Shown one piece after another: positions 15,021 to 25,927 of a DNA stretch of 64,000 nt. The translations under genes were made by a program, and so were the position numbers. The notes beneath the pieces are model-generated. The model searched no databases, had not been told where the DNA came from, and saw nothing but the letters and a program-made list of their open reading frames with translations. Position 1 is the stretch's first letter. Each line of letters begins with the position of its first letter. Source of the DNA: Candidatus Symbiopectobacterium sp. 'North America' (GTDB lineage: Bacteria > Pseudomonadota > Gammaproteobacteria > Enterobacterales > Enterobacteriaceae); assembly GCF_015762685.1 (NCBI RefSeq), contig NZ_PEHF01000066.1, positions 1 to 64,000 on the forward strand. Reading direction: 5' to 3'.

Positions 15021-17153
15021 GCGCAACCTATTTTGCCCTGTTGACCACCATTGGCGCGGCCAAGTTAGCTAATGCCACCGCGTTAGGTAGCCGTCTGAAC
15101 ATCACCAGAATGGCGGTGGGGGATGGCGACGGCACATTGCCCACACCTAACCCGGCACAAACTAAACTCGTGAATGAAAAACGCCGGGCGGCGCTCAATA
15201 ACCTGATTATTGATCCGAAGAACCCCAGCCAGATTATTGCTGAGCAGGTTATTCCTGAAAACGAGGGCGGTTGGTGGATACGTGAAATCGGTCTGTTTGA
15301 TGATGACGGCAACCTGATTGCGGTTGCAAACTGCCCGGAGACTTACAAGCCGCAGTTGCAGGAGGGCAGCGGCCGCATTCAAACCGTGCGCATGATTTTG
15401 ATTGTCAGCAGTACCGATGCAGTCACGCTGAAAATCGATCCGGCGGTGGTGTTGGCAACGCGCGGTTATGTAGATGAAGCGATTGAGGTGCACGAAAAAA
15501 GCCGGAAACACCCTGATGGCACACTGAAAGAAAAAGGTCTGGTGCAACTGAGCAATGCGCTCGACAGCGATAGCGAGACGCTGGCCGCTACGCCCAAAGC
15601 GGTAAAAGCCGCCAACGATAACGTCAATGGGCGAGTACCTTCCGGGCGCAAGGTCAACGGTAAGGCGCTGACGGCGGATATCACGCTGGTCGCGGGGGAT
15701 GTTGATGCATACACCAAAGACGAAACTAATACGGCATTAGGTGCAAAACTAGATACCTCCAGGGTACAAAAGTCACCAGATGACACAACTACCGGTGCAC
15801 TGGTTATCAGCGGTGGTCATGGTCTGGGAGCTAACGCCCGACCTCGTGCTGCTGGCGCTACCGGGGGGGGCTGCCGGGTGTAATTTTTTTAGTTATACGG
15901 CCAGTCATGCAGACAACCCTTTTGGCTCCACTGGTGCGTCTGGAATTCATGTACAGGAAGCCGCAACATATGGCTAGGATTTGCTGGGGCGCGATGGCGG
16001 CGGCGTTGATTTTAGAGTGCACCAAATTGCTAATGGTGTTGCGAGTGAGTGGGCAAGGCTGTGGACAAGTGCAAATCTTAATCCAGTGAAAGATGCCCCG
16101 AAACAAATAAGCCTTGAGGGCGAAGCTGCGTTGCATACATGGGCATTAGACGCTGCGAATACGTCAGGAACATTCAGAAATGACGCAATAACTACGGCAA
16201 CCAGCCGCTTTGGTTCTGGCTGGTTCTCTAAGGTTGCAGGCACATATTCAGTTTTTACAGTAGGGCCAACACCCGCAACAAGTGTCGTCAGGCTTCAGGC
16301 GGGGGACGGGCAGGGATATATAAATCATATTTTTTGGACGGATAAAAACCTCACAAACCCGGCAACGCTTGATACGGCTCAGACAGTAACAGCTATCAAA
16401 ACGCACACCGCAGCCGTGGTAACAACAAACACAGTTGCATTCCGTGGAACGTTGACAAATGGCCAAGTACGCAACTTAGCGCATATTAACTCAGAAAATA
16501 TAGTGCATCTTGGGGATGGTGCAGTGCCTACTACTATTCATGGTAACGCAATGCCCTTAATACAAATTGGCGCTGGTGCATCCTACCCAATTCTAGCCAG
16601 CGGCTTTAACGCCGTATCCGACGCAAACGGCTTATGAAAAACACCTGATAGCCCCACATTAACACCCGCCTCAATAGGCGCATTGTCGGTCGATGAATTT
16701 GCGGGTATTCCGTTGCCGTTCCCCGGAACCGTTGCACCTGCGGGGTTTCTGAAATGCAACGGACAGGCTTTTAACAAAACGACTTATCCCATTCTCGCCG
16801 CGCGTTACCCAACCGGCTATTTACCAGACCTGCGCGGTGAGTTTATTCGTGGCCTTGATGACGGGCGCGGGGTTGATAGTGGGCGTGTGTTGTTGTCTGA
16901 ACAGGGCGATGCCATCAGGAACATTACGGGAACAATTTCGTTCTCTGATGATGATTCGTCAACCTACGCCAAAGCCATTGGTAGCGGCGTGTTTAGCGTT
17001 CAGTCTGAGACTAAGCCGTCGTTTCAGGGGGGCGGTGGAAATCCTTCGACGATCCCTGCTGTTCTGAAATTTGATGCATCAACTGTCGTCCCAACAGCGG
17101 CTGATAACCGTCCGCGCAACATCGCCTTTAACTACATTGTGAGAGCAGCATAA
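15017..17153 (+). pseudogene. H: P2 gpH-like tail fibre, one frameshift and two nonsense codons
   Basis: Restored, the gene spans about 710 codons. The N-terminal part (MSATYFALLTTIGAAKLANA, GLFDDDGNLIAVANCP) attaches to the baseplate and the distal part is a variable receptor-binding fibre. The frame breaks at the G8 run 15863-15870. It resumes with CNFFSYTASHADNPFG, then meets TAG at 15975-15977 (before DLLGRDGGGVDF) and TGA at 16635-16637, where a tryptophan would precede KTPDSP. The tip domain (FPGTVAPAGFLKCNGQAFN, GEFIRGLDDGRGVD, RPRNIAFNYIVRA) is the collar-type fibre end. The stop overlaps the assembly gene by one base. Confidence 0.92.
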
Positions 17154-17782
17154 TGAGCAACTATTCCACTGATATTGAAACCGCCAAATTAGGCGAAAAC
17201 GGCCTCAGTAAAAATGCAGGCTGGATAACTGTCTATCATGTGCACCCGGTGACGCGCGAATACCAAAGCGCCAGCATGGAATATCTCATGCTAGGAGTAG
17301 GACTACCCGCACACAGTTACCCCGATGAACCCGAGTTACCCCCCGTCGGACAGGCGTTATTGCGCACGCCTGACGGTTCAGGCTGGGAGCATGTGCCGGA
17401 CTATCGCGGCAAAACGGCCTACAACACCGAGACGCGCGAAGCCTCGCTTATCATCACTATCGGTGAATGGATGGAAGGATTTACGCTACTTGAACCGGCA
17501 ACCGAATTTGATGTGTGGGACGGGGAAAAATGGGTGACAGACACGCAAGTCCAGCAAGCGGCAGAATTACAAGCTGCGCAACAGGCGGCACAACAGGAGT
17601 TAACCTCACGTCTTACCGTGGCGAATGCCCGTATTCAAACGCTGAGTGATGCGGTTGATCTGGATATGGCGACGGAAGAAGAGAAAGCCGCACTAACAGA
17701 GTGGAAAACCTATCGGGTGATGTTAAATCGTATTGATGTCAGTGTAACCTCGGATATTGGCTGGCCGAAAGTACCGGAATAG
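17153..17782 (+). CDS. Tail fibre assembly protein (tfa family)
   Basis: The intact 209-residue protein starts at ATG 17153 and overlaps the H stop (TAATG). The C-terminal signature of caudoviral fibre-assembly chaperones is present: FDVWDGEKWVTD, then a glutamine-rich helix, and ATEEEKAALTEWKTYRVMLNRID. It helps trimerise the gpH fibre and occupies the position of P2 gene G. A strong terminator follows. Confidence 0.92.
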   Translation: MSNYSTDIETAKLGENGLSKNAGWITVYHVHPVTREYQSASMEYLMLGVGLPAHSYPDEPELPPVGQALLRTPDGSGWEHVPDYRGKTAYNTETREASLIITIGEWMEGFTLLEPATEFDVWDGEKWVTDTQVQQAAELQAAQQAAQQELTSRLTVANARIQTLSDAVDLDMATEEEKAALTEWKTYRVMLNRIDVSVTSDIGWPKVPE

Positions 17783-17803
17783 CCGCCTTTTTGAAACGAA
17801 TAC

Positions 17804-17826
17804 CCCACCGATACGGTGGGTTTTTT
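17804..17826 (+). terminator. Terminator after the fibre assembly gene
   Basis: CCCACCG (17804-17810) pairs with CGGTGGG (17814-17820) around ATA and is followed by six T. It closes the V-to-tfa transcription unit. Confidence 0.92.
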
Positions 17827-17839
17827 CTTCCCTTCTCTG

Positions 17840-17859
17840 TTGTGTCAGTTCCCAACATA
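17840..17859 (+). promoter_or_regulatory. Putative Ogr-binding site of the FI late promoter
   Basis: TTGT, 11 bases, then ACA, the same arrangement as before O. The centre is 96 bases before the FI start, so a transcript start 55 bases on would leave a leader of about 40 bases. P2 has a late promoter at this place. Confidence 0.5.
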
Positions 17860-17945
17860 CCAGCATGACTCGCCTGTTACGGGGTGGCACCAGACAATAA
17901 CGGCTCCCAACGCGGCAATGTTGCCATTTGCTGGAGCCTGAATTT

Positions 17946-19137
17946 ATGAGTGATTACCATCACGGTGTGCAGGTTGTTGAGGTCAACGACGGCACGCGCT
18001 TTATTTCCACTGTATCCACCGAGATTATCGGTATGGTGCGCACCGCACCGGATGCCGACGCAGCAACCTTTCCACTTGATACCCTGGTGCTGATCGCCAA
18101 TGTTCTGACCGCTGCCGGTAAGGCTGGAAAAAAGGCACGCTGGCCGCTGCCCTGTCGGCGATTGCTGACCAGTCCAAACCCGTTACGGTCGTGGTGCGTG
18201 TGGCCGAGGGGAAAGATGAAGCCGAAACCCTCAGCAATGTGATCGACGGCAGCGATGAGAACGGCAAATACAGGGGATGAAAGCCCTGTTAGATGCGCAG
18301 GCGGTGACGGGCGTGAAGCCGCGCATTCTCGGTGCGCCGAGGCTGGACTCGTTGCCCGCCGCCACCGCGTTAGCGTCTGTCTGTCAGTCTTTGCGTGCAT
18401 TCGGTTACGTCAGCACGTGGGGTTGCAAAACCCTGTCTGACGCCATCAACTACCGCGACAATTTCAGCCAGCGTGAACTGATGGTTATCTGGCCGGACTT
18501 TATCGCATGGGATAACGCAGCGAACGCCAGCGCCACGGCTTACGCCATCGCCCGTGCATTAGGACTGCGCGCCAAGATTGACCAAGAGACAGGCTGGCAT
18601 AAAACCCTGTCAAACGTCGGCGTCAACGGCGTGACGGGGATCAGCGCCTCGGTATTCTGGGATTTACAAACACCCGGCACTGATGCGGATTTACTCAATG
18701 AAGCGGGCGTCACCACGCTGGTACGCAAAGACGGTTTCCGCTTTTGGGGCAACCGCACTTGCTCTGACGATCCGCTGTTTCTGTTCGAAAACTACACCCG
18801 TACCGCGCAGGTGATTGCCGACACCATGGCGGAGGCGCACATGTGGGCCAACGACAAGCCGCTGACCGCGACACTTATCCGCGACATTATCGACGGTATC
18901 AAGGCCAAGTTCCGCGAACTGAAAAGCAATGGTTACATCATTGATGCCGATTGCTGGTATGACGACAGCGCCAACGATAAAGATACCCTCAAGGCCGGGA
19001 AACTGTATATCGATTATGATTATACGCCCGTGCCCCCTCTGGAAAATCTCACCCTGCGCCAGCGCATCACCGATAAATATCTGGTGAACCTGTCCGCGTC
19101 GGTTACCACAACGCTATGGCACTGCCTCGCAAACTGA
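17946..19137 (+). pseudogene. FI: P2 gpFI-like tail sheath protein, two frameshifts
   Basis: The start at ATG 17946 lies behind GGAG. The contractile sheath protein reads [22 protein letters not shown] as in P2. The first frameshift falls at the A6 run 18128-18133; a seventh A restores [23 protein letters not shown]. The second, near 18270, lacks one base before GMKALLDAQ. From there the frame is open with [21 protein letters not shown] and [16 protein letters not shown]. The C-terminus reads past the expected end and overlaps FII by 22 bases, so the intergenic region has also been altered. Confidence 0.92.
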
Positions 19138-19637
19138 AATTTATGAACCTGTTCAACGACGGGATGAGCTACATGGGGATCGCCACCGCCGTCACACTGC
19201 TGAAGCTCACGCGCAAGCTGGAGAACTATCGCGGCGGCGGCATGAACGGTGCCGCGTCGATTGATTTTGGGCTGGATGATGATGCGTTAGCCATGGAATT
19301 TACGCTGGGTGGTCTGGCTAACGAAACTCTGTGGAGCCAGTACGCCGCGCCGGGTGCCGATGCGGTCATGCTGCGTTTTACCGGGTCTTACCAACGTGAT
19401 GACACCGGGGAAATCATTGCGGTCGAAGTGGTGGTGCGCGGGCGTCACAAAGAAATCGACGGCGGCGAGAGTAAGCAGGGGGAAGACACCGAAACCAAGA
19501 TTTCTACGCAATGCTCTTATTACAAGCTGACCGTGGACGGCAAAGAGATGATCGAAATTGACACCATCAGCATGATTGAGCGTGTCAATGGCGTTGACCG
19601 TCTGGAACAACACCTCCGGGCTATCGGTCTGGTGTAA
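19116..19637 (+). CDS. FII: P2 gpFII-like tail tube protein
   Basis: The intact 173-residue protein starts [16 protein letters not shown] at ATG 19116. gpFII forms the rigid inner tube around the tape measure. GYQRDDT-type and [22 protein letters not shown], then [18 protein letters not shown], match the family. No ribosome binding site is visible before it because it overlaps the end of FI, which may reduce its expression. Confidence 0.94.
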   Translation: MALPRKLKFMNLFNDGMSYMGIATAVTLLKLTRKLENYRGGGMNGAASIDFGLDDDALAMEFTLGGLANETLWSQYAAPGADAVMLRFTGSYQRDDTGEIIAVEVVVRGRHKEIDGGESKQGEDTETKISTQCSYYKLTVDGKEMIEIDTISMIERVNGVDRLEQHLRAIGLV

Positions 19638-19644
19638 CCCTGTG

Positions 19645-19670
19645 CGGCCAGTACCGTACTGGCCGTTTTT
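19645..19670 (+). terminator. Terminator between FII and E
   Basis: CGGCCAGTA (19645-19653) pairs with TACTGGCCG (19657-19665) over 9 bp with a 3-base loop, followed by five T. It would reduce transcription of E-T-U-D relative to the abundant sheath and tube. Confidence 0.9.
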
Positions 19671-19696
19671 CTTCACCCTGAATACAGAGAATTATC

Positions 19697-20116
19697 ATGA
19701 ACCAACACGATAACGTTGTAACGCTGGAAACCCCGATTAAACGTGGTGACACCCTGATCGAAACCGTCACACTGATTAAACCCAACACCGGAACCCTACG
19801 CGGCGTGAGTCTGGTCGCAGTGGCAAACTCAGACGTTGACGACATGATTAAAGTGCTGCCGCGTATGACGGTTCCGGCACTGACCGAACCTGAAATTACC
19901 CGTATGGAGTTGCCGGATATGATTGCAATCGCGCGGTTTTTTGACGCCGAAATCACCGCAGGCGACCTCCCCCGAAGCCTGACCGTTGATGAGCTGATGG
20001 CGGATATCGCAGTGATTTTCCACTGGCTGCCCTCAGAGCTTTATACAATGAGTCTCACCGAGTTGATTCTATGGCGCGACAAGGCGCTGAAACGCAGCGG
20101 ACATGCCAATGAGTAA
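19697..20116 (+). CDS. E: P2 gpE+E'-like tape measure chaperone, E and E' in one frame
   Basis: P2-type phages make two chaperones from this locus: gpE, and gpE+E' by a -1 ribosomal frameshift on T TTT TTG. The slippery heptamer is present at 19937-19943. Here the frame from ATG 19697 (NVVTLETPIKRGDTLIETVTL) is already in the E' frame when it reaches it. It continues FDAEITAGDLPRSLTVDELMADIAVIFHW to the TAA at 20114-20116. The normal gpE tail (FLTPKS...) lies in the alternative frame and ends soon after. A one- or two-base change just upstream of the heptamer has fused the two. The 139-residue product should be E+E' only. The end overlaps T by 8 bases. Confidence 0.85.
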   Translation: MNQHDNVVTLETPIKRGDTLIETVTLIKPNTGTLRGVSLVAVANSDVDDMIKVLPRMTVPALTEPEITRMELPDMIAIARFFDAEITAGDLPRSLTVDELMADIAVIFHWLPSELYTMSLTELILWRDKALKRSGHANE

Positions 20117-23019
20117 TAATCTACAGCTCAGTGTTTTGCTCAAGGCCGTGGATAATGCCACCCGACCGTTTAAGGCGGTGCAAACCGCCAGTAAAAAACT
20201 GTCGGGTGATATCCGTGATTCACAGGGCCAGCTCAAAACCCTGAACGCGCAGGCCGGGCGCATTGAGGGATTTCGCAAAGCCAAAAGCCAGTTAAGCGAA
20301 ACCGGGGCGGCACTCAAACAGGCGCAAGCCAAAGCCGCTGCCCTGTTGGCGGAACTGCGCAACAGCGAAAACCCCACCAAGCAGCAGGCGCAGGCGCTGG
20401 AGCGTGCCCAGCGTCAAGCAGAAGCATTGAAAACAAAGTACGATGTGCTGCGCCAGTCACTACAACGTCAGGATAGTGAACTGAAAAAAGCAGGTATCAG
20501 TGCGCTCGACCTGTCGGGAGCAGAACGTAAATTACGCAATGACATTACACAAACCAAAACGGCGCTTGACCAGCAACACGCAGCCCTTTTCCGCGTAAGC
20601 CAGCAACAGGAAAAACTGAACGCGATCAGCAAACGTTACGAGAAGGGCAAAGAAATCACTGCCGGGGTACGCAATTCCGGTGCCGCCGCATTTGCTGCTG
20701 GATCGGCGGCGCTGTATGCCGAAAGCCGCCTGATTGTCCCCGCCGTTGAGGCCAACGGGCAAGGCGCACGCATCGCGGCACAGACGGGCGGAAATAGCGC
20801 CGACGGTGAACAGTACACTCGTGTTATCAAAGAGATTAACGCCGCTGGCGTCAGTGGCGATCTCAATCAGATAGCCGAAGCGGTGGCCGCAGTGCGCAGC
20901 AGATTGAGGGCGCTGGGAATGTGGGCGAAACCGAGCTGACCCGTATATCGCGTAAGGCGCTGGACATGCAGGCGGCACTCGGTGGCGACGCTGCCGAGAG
21001 TATCCAGATAGCGGCCATCATGATGAAAAATGGCCTCTCCAAAAACAGCGACGAGGCGTTTGATTTGATGGTATCCGGGATGCAGCGCGTATCGGCACAG
21101 ATGCGCGGTGAATTGCCGGAGATCCTGCACGAGTATTCGACCCACTTCCGCAATATGGGATTCAGTGGCTCGGAGGCGATGACGCTTCTGGTGGAGATGG
21201 CGCAGCAAGGAAAATTTGCGCTGGACAAGACAGGCGACGCGGTAAAAGAGTTCAGCATTCGTGGCTCGGATATGTCTAAGTCAAGTATTGAAGCCTATGA
21301 CGCCGCCGGACTCAATGCCGCCAAAATGTCTACCGCCATTGCCAACGGTGGCGATAAAGCGCGTGCCGCCATGCAGAAAACCGCACAGGGTCTGCTGAAA
21401 ATCAAAGATCCGGTAGAGCGGGCCAACCCGGCGATTGCCCTGTTTGGTACGCCGATTGAAGACCTGTCGATTGACCAGATACCCAAATTCCTGTCGGCGC
21501 TGGCCGGAACCAAAGACAAGCTGGGCGATGTGTCCGGGGCGGCTGACCGCATGGGCGATACCCTGCGCGATAACCTGCAAGGGGATATCGAGCGGTTGCA
21601 AGGCGCGATGGCTGGCCTGCGCTTTAACCTGTTCAATGACGATGGCGGCGCATTGCGCAAGCTCACGCAAAGTGCGACGGCATGGCTAAACCGGGTCAAT
21701 GAATGGGTGACGGCTAACCCGGAGCTGACACGTCAGATGGTGATGGTCGCCGGGGCGGCAACCGCGTTAATCACGGTGCTCGGTGGGATCGGGCTGGTTG
21801 CATGGCCCGTATTAAGCGGGGTTAATGCGCTGGTTGCCGGGGCGGGATTGCTGAGCGTGGGGTTCGGCAACGTCAGTGACAATGGATTACCCAAGTTATC
21901 AACGGGATTAAACCGGATCGGCAATCTCATCATGTGGCTGGCAAAGTCGCCACTGATGGTGCTACGCGCGGGCATGTCAGCGTTAACGTCCGTATTCGGC
22001 GTGGTCAGCAACCCGCTGGCCGCAATCCGGGGCGCCATGTCGGGTTTTGCCCGTGTGCTGATGTGGCTGGTGACTTCACCGCTTGCCCTGCTGCGCACCG
22101 GGATTATGTTTATTGGTAGTGCGTTAGGCGTTCTGTTGTCTCCCGTTGGGCTGGCCGTCGCGGCGATTGTTGGCGGCGCGTTGCTTATCTGGAAATACTG
22201 GGAGCCTATCAAGGCATTTATCGGCGGTGTGGTTGAGGGTTTTGTTGCCGCCAGTGCGCCGATTATTGCCGCCTTTGCGCCGCTGCAACCCGCCTTTACA
22301 TGGATAGGCGACACGGTAAAAGCGCTGTTTGGCTGGTTCGGCGATCTGCTGGCCCCGGTTAAATCGACTGCTGCCGAGCTGGACGGTGCGGCCAGCGTGG
22401 GGAAACGCTTTGGTGAGACGCTGGCTAACGGGCTAAATGCCGTCATGCATCCGCTGGATTCGCTGAGATCCGGGGTGTCGTGGCTACTGGAAAAGCTGGG
22501 GCTGGTTGATGAGAAATCGAAAAACCTGCCGGGCGCGGATAAGCTCATACCGCCGCAACAGGCCGCTGCCTTAAACGCAGGCGTTATCAACGCGCCCGCA
22601 CCGCAGGGCAGGGCAATGAGGCAAACGCGATTGCCGCCCGATACGGCGGTGAGCGTGATAACGGCGGACGCATCCCGCTGGGGAAATTAGCCGTGGTCGG
22701 TGAGCATGGCCCGGAGATCGTGACCGGGCCTGTCAACGTGACCAGCCGCCGGGAAACAGCAGCAATGGCATCTGCTGCCATGAATATGTCGGCCTATCGT
22801 CCGATAGCCGCCACCACGCAGGTCAGCGCCGCACCGTCTACGGTCAGCATTCATGCGCCTATCAGCATTGTTGCGCAGCCCGGCCAGAGTGCGCAGGACA
22901 TTGCACAGGAAGTGGCGCGCCAGCTTGGGCAGCGGCACCATTTACGGGGTGTTTGTGGTGAACAGTATCATCCAGACAAAAACCGACTTTTTCCCCGATG
23001 GGCGCGCCCGGCGCATTGA
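20109..23019 (+). pseudogene. T: P2 gpT-like tape measure protein, frameshifted and fused to the U remnant
   Basis: The start at ATG 20109 reads MSNNLQLSVLLKAVDNATRPFKA, then long coiled coil (about residues 30-180). One frameshift lies near 20905, before NVGETELTRISRKALDMQ. A second lies near 22600, before GGERDNGGRIPLGKLAVVGEHGPEIV. Hydrophobic membrane-like segments lie around 21730-22250, as usual for tape measures. The C-terminal SIVAQPGQSAQDIAQEVARQLGQ is followed directly by sequence from the middle of U, so the true C-terminus and the start of U have been deleted. The tape measure sets tail length. Confidence 0.9.
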
Positions 23020-23161
23020 ATTTACCGTGACGCTGACCCGCGTAGACTCCTCGCTGTCTGCCATGCTGGGTGATTTACGCCAGCAGGCCGAGGGCTTGAT
23101 CGGCAGCGCCGGAGAGCTTGCCAATAAGGCACAATCCACCATCGGGGGATTGTTCTCATGA
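22928..23161 (+). pseudogene. U: P2 gpU-like tail protein, N-terminal part deleted
   Basis: Only the last 77 codons remain (GSGTIYGVFVVNSIIQTKTDFFPDGRARRIEFTV to the TGA at 23159-23161). P2 gpU is about 159 residues, so roughly its first half is missing, lost in the same deletion that removed the end of T. No start codon or ribosome binding site is left for it. The stop overlaps the D start codon. Confidence 0.88.
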
Positions 23162-24279
23162 TTAACCCGGTAAACGTTCGCGCAGGCAGTAAGACCGCCC
23201 CCGCGTACCTGCTGCGCCTGAATGAGCAGGACATTACGACAATCATTAGCCCGCGTCTGCTATCGCTTAACCTGACCGATAACCGGGGCTTTGAGGCCGA
23301 CCAGCTCGACATCTAGCTGGACGACAGCGACGGGCAGGTACAGTTGCCCCACCGGGGCGCGGTGCTGTGGGTGTTTTTAGGTTGGCAGGGGGAAGCGCTG
23401 ATCGGCAAAGGCGATTTCACCGTGGACGAAATCGAACACCGGGGCGCACCGGACACGGTGACTATCCGGGCGCGCAGCGCGGATTTTCGCGGATCGCTCA
23501 ACTCGCGCCGGGAATTGTCATATCACGACACCACGTTAGGGGCGATTGTCGAGCAAGTGGCAACGCGCAATAACCTTGTACCGATGCTGGCTGACGGGTT
23601 CGAGGGGATAAAAATCCCTCATATCGACCAGACGCAGGAAACCGACGCGGTATTTATTACCCGGCTGGCTGAGCGCAACGGTGCAATTGCGGCCATTAAA
23701 GCCGGGCGCTTGCTGTTTATCCGCCCCGGAACGGGAAAAACGGCCAGCGGTAAACCTATCCCGCAACAGATGATTGAACGCAGTGACGGCGATCGTCACA
23801 GCTTTAGCCTGGCTGACCGGGGAGCTTATACAGGGGTGACGGCAAGCTGGCTGCACACCAAAGAGCCAAAGCCGAAGAAACCCAAAAAGGTTAAGGTGCA
23901 GCGCAAATTATTACTGCACCAAGGGCCACAACCCACCCATCCCAAAGCGAAGAAAACAACAAAGGTGCTAGAGGCGCGTGAGGGTAACTACATGGTCGGC
24001 ACCGATGAAAATGTGCTGGAACTGACCACCGTGTTTTCCACCAAGGAGCAGGCCATGCGTCAAGCAAAGGCAAAATGCGACAAATTACAGCGCGGTGTCG
24101 CCGAGTTCTCTATTGCGCTGGCAATGGGGCTCGCTGACCTGTTCCCCGAAATCCCGGTTCAGGTCAGCGGCTTTAAGCAGGTGATCGACGAGCAGCCGTG
24201 GAAAATATCAAAAGTGACGCAAGCCCTGAGCAATGGCGGATATACCGCGCAGTTAGAGCTGGAAGTGCGGGGAGTTTGA
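23158..24279 (+). pseudogene. D: P2 gpD-like tail protein with an early amber stop
   Basis: The frame from ATG 23158 encodes a P2 gpD (late control / tail hub) protein of 373 codons. Codon 53 is TAG (23314-23316), between ADQLDI and LDDSDGQVQLPHRGA, where glutamate is expected (GAG to TAG). The rest is open with GDFTVDEIEHRGAPDTVTIRARSADFRGSLN and GVAEFSIALAMG. The middle carries a lysine-rich insert (PKPKKPKKVKVQRK). gpD connects baseplate and tail tube. Confidence 0.92.
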
Positions 24280-24374
24280 TGCAGAATAACAATTCAATTT
24301 CGAATTTTTATTTTCAAATGCAAACTCAGTGATAGAATAATATCCACTAAATGCCCCGTAGAGGTGACAATATT

Positions 24375-24593
24375 ATGATGCATTGCCCATTGTTCCTACA
24401 TGCAGCACATGCCAGATCCAGCCGTTACCTGAGCACCAAAACCAAAGAACGCTATCACCAGTGCACAAACATCAATTGCGGTTGTACCTTTAAGTCACTG
24501 GAAACCATCGCAGATATGATTATGACGCCGGGAGATGTCAAACCTGTGTCACCACATCCAACCCGCTCAAATAAGGGTACGCTCTGGACTTAA
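24375..24593 (+). CDS. ogr: P2 Ogr/Delta-like late gene activator, zinc site damaged
   Basis: The 72-residue protein starts at ATG 24375 or 24378 behind GAGG. Ogr binds the TGT...ACA sites of late promoters and contacts RNA polymerase alpha. The family zinc finger uses CxxC near the N-terminus and a Cx4C pair further on. Here the first pair reads HCPLFLHAAHAR, with phenylalanine in place of the second cysteine, while CTNINCGCTF keeps the distal pair. The rest (TKERYHQC, MTPGDV, HP) is conserved. The reading frame is complete, but loss of a zinc ligand probably inactivates it. Confidence 0.9.
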   Translation: MMHCPLFLHAAHARSSRYLSTKTKERYHQCTNINCGCTFKSLETIADMIMTPGDVKPVSPHPTRSNKGTLWT

Positions 24594-24660
24594 CACCAAA
24601 CGTCAACATGACCCTCAGATAAGCGGGTTTTTTTATGCCCACCGTCGCCATCGCCATAAA

Positions 24661-24690
24661 AAAAGGGCTTAGCCATTGGCTAAACCCTTA
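24661..24690 (-). terminator. Terminator of the rpsP-rimM-trmD-rplS operon
   Basis: On the minus strand GGGTTTAGCCA pairs with TGGCTAAGCCC and is followed by seven T. It lies about 40 bases beyond the rplS stop. The prophage right end must lie just beyond it. Confidence 0.9.
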
Positions 24691-24726
24691 ATAACTAAAG
24701 CTTTTGGATGTCGCGTTAGCGAACTC

Positions 24727-25089
<363 letters not shown>

Positions 25090-25133
25090 CTAGGTAAACT
25101 GATACATGGGTACGCGCACCGAAGTGCAACGCC

Positions 25134-25889
25134 CTAATCCTCTCGTTGCTCGGACTGATGTTCACGCTGGAACTCAGTCAGCAACGCCGTTTGCTCGTCA
25201 GTCAGAGCTAGGCTTTTCAGAAGTTCAGGTCTTCTAAGCCAGGTTCGGCCAAGCGACTGCTTTAATCGCCAGCGACGTATTTCAGCATGGTTTCCCGACA
25301 GTAACACTGGGGGAACCTCCACGCCTTCCAGCACTTCAGGACGAGTGAAGTGCGGACAATCCAACAGCCCATCCGCAAAGGAGTCCTCTTCCGCAGAAGA
25401 TTCATGCCCCAGTACGCCGGGAATAAAACGGGATACCGAGTCTATAAGTACCATTGCTGGCAACTCACCGCCACTGAGAACGTAATCCCCGATTGACCAT
25501 TCTTCATCAATTTCGGTTCTGATTACGCGCTCGTCAATCCCTTCATACCGGCCACACACCAGAATCAACTTCTGATGCGTTGCGAGCTGCCGTACGCCCT
25601 CTTGATCCAGCTTACGGCCCTGCGGTGATAAATAAATCACCCTGGCACCGTCGCCTGCCGCGGCCTTTGCTTCATGAATGGCATCCCGCAAAGGCTGCAC
25701 CATCATCAGCATACCGGGGCCGCCACCATAAGAGCGATCGTCCACGGTACGATGCCGATCGTAAGTGAAATCACGTGGATTCCAACACGTTACGTTCAGA
25801 AGGCCATTTTTTACTGCCCGACCAGTGACTCCATAATTAACCACTGCGCGAAACATCTCGGGAAACAGGCTAATCACCCCAATCCACAT
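25134..25889 (-). CDS. trmD: tRNA (guanosine(37)-N1)-methyltransferase TrmD
   Basis: The 251-residue SPOUT-family enzyme methylates G37 beside the anticodon and so prevents +1 frameshifting. Start chosen at ATG 25889 ([16 protein letters not shown]), the family start; an upstream in-frame extension of 19 codons lacks conservation. The deep-trefoil-knot SAM site is visible: [24 protein letters not shown] and [14 protein letters not shown]. The C-terminus is slightly shorter than in E. coli. It is intact and ends in TAG. Confidence 0.97.
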   Translation of the reverse strand: MWIGVISLFPEMFRAVVNYGVTGRAVKNGLLNVTCWNPRDFTYDRHRTVDDRSYGGGPGMLMMVQPLRDAIHEAKAAAGDGARVIYLSPQGRKLDQEGVRQLATHQKLILVCGRYEGIDERVIRTEIDEEWSIGDYVLSGGELPAMVLIDSVSRFIPGVLGHESSAEEDSFADGLLDCPHFTRPEVLEGVEVPPVLLSGNHAEIRRWRLKQSLGRTWLRRPELLKSLALTDEQTALLTEFQREHQSEQRED

Positions 25890-25927
25890 TTTTTCGTTCC
25901 ACTCAGTTCGTTCGTTTGATTCAGAGC

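Larger units (their letters stand above)
1..24640. mobile_element. Degraded P2/186-like prophage (right-hand part)
   Basis: Late genes follow the exact P2 order and orientation: portal and terminase leftward, then scaffold to tail genes rightward, ending with ogr next to host rplS. In P2 the ogr gene lies beside the attachment site, so the right prophage end should lie between about 24594 and 24660. I could not identify the att core because the left end, with integrase, repressor and replication genes, is outside the window. At least Q, the terminase paralogue, P, N, L, K, V, J, H, FI, T, U and D are disrupted, so the element should be defective. Accessory genes (ORF6N, hicAB, higBA) remain open. 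Confidence 0.93.

Noticed and set aside
21733..22590. 285-codon minus-strand frame opposite T
   Set aside because: Ser/Pro/Ala-rich shadow of the tape measure gene; no start signal.
24612..24638. Terminator after ogr
   Set aside because: A run of seven T follows GCGGG, but the partner arm pairs over only about four bases; not listed as a feature.
24594..24660. attR core
   Set aside because: Expected here by analogy with P2, but without the left end no core duplication can be shown.
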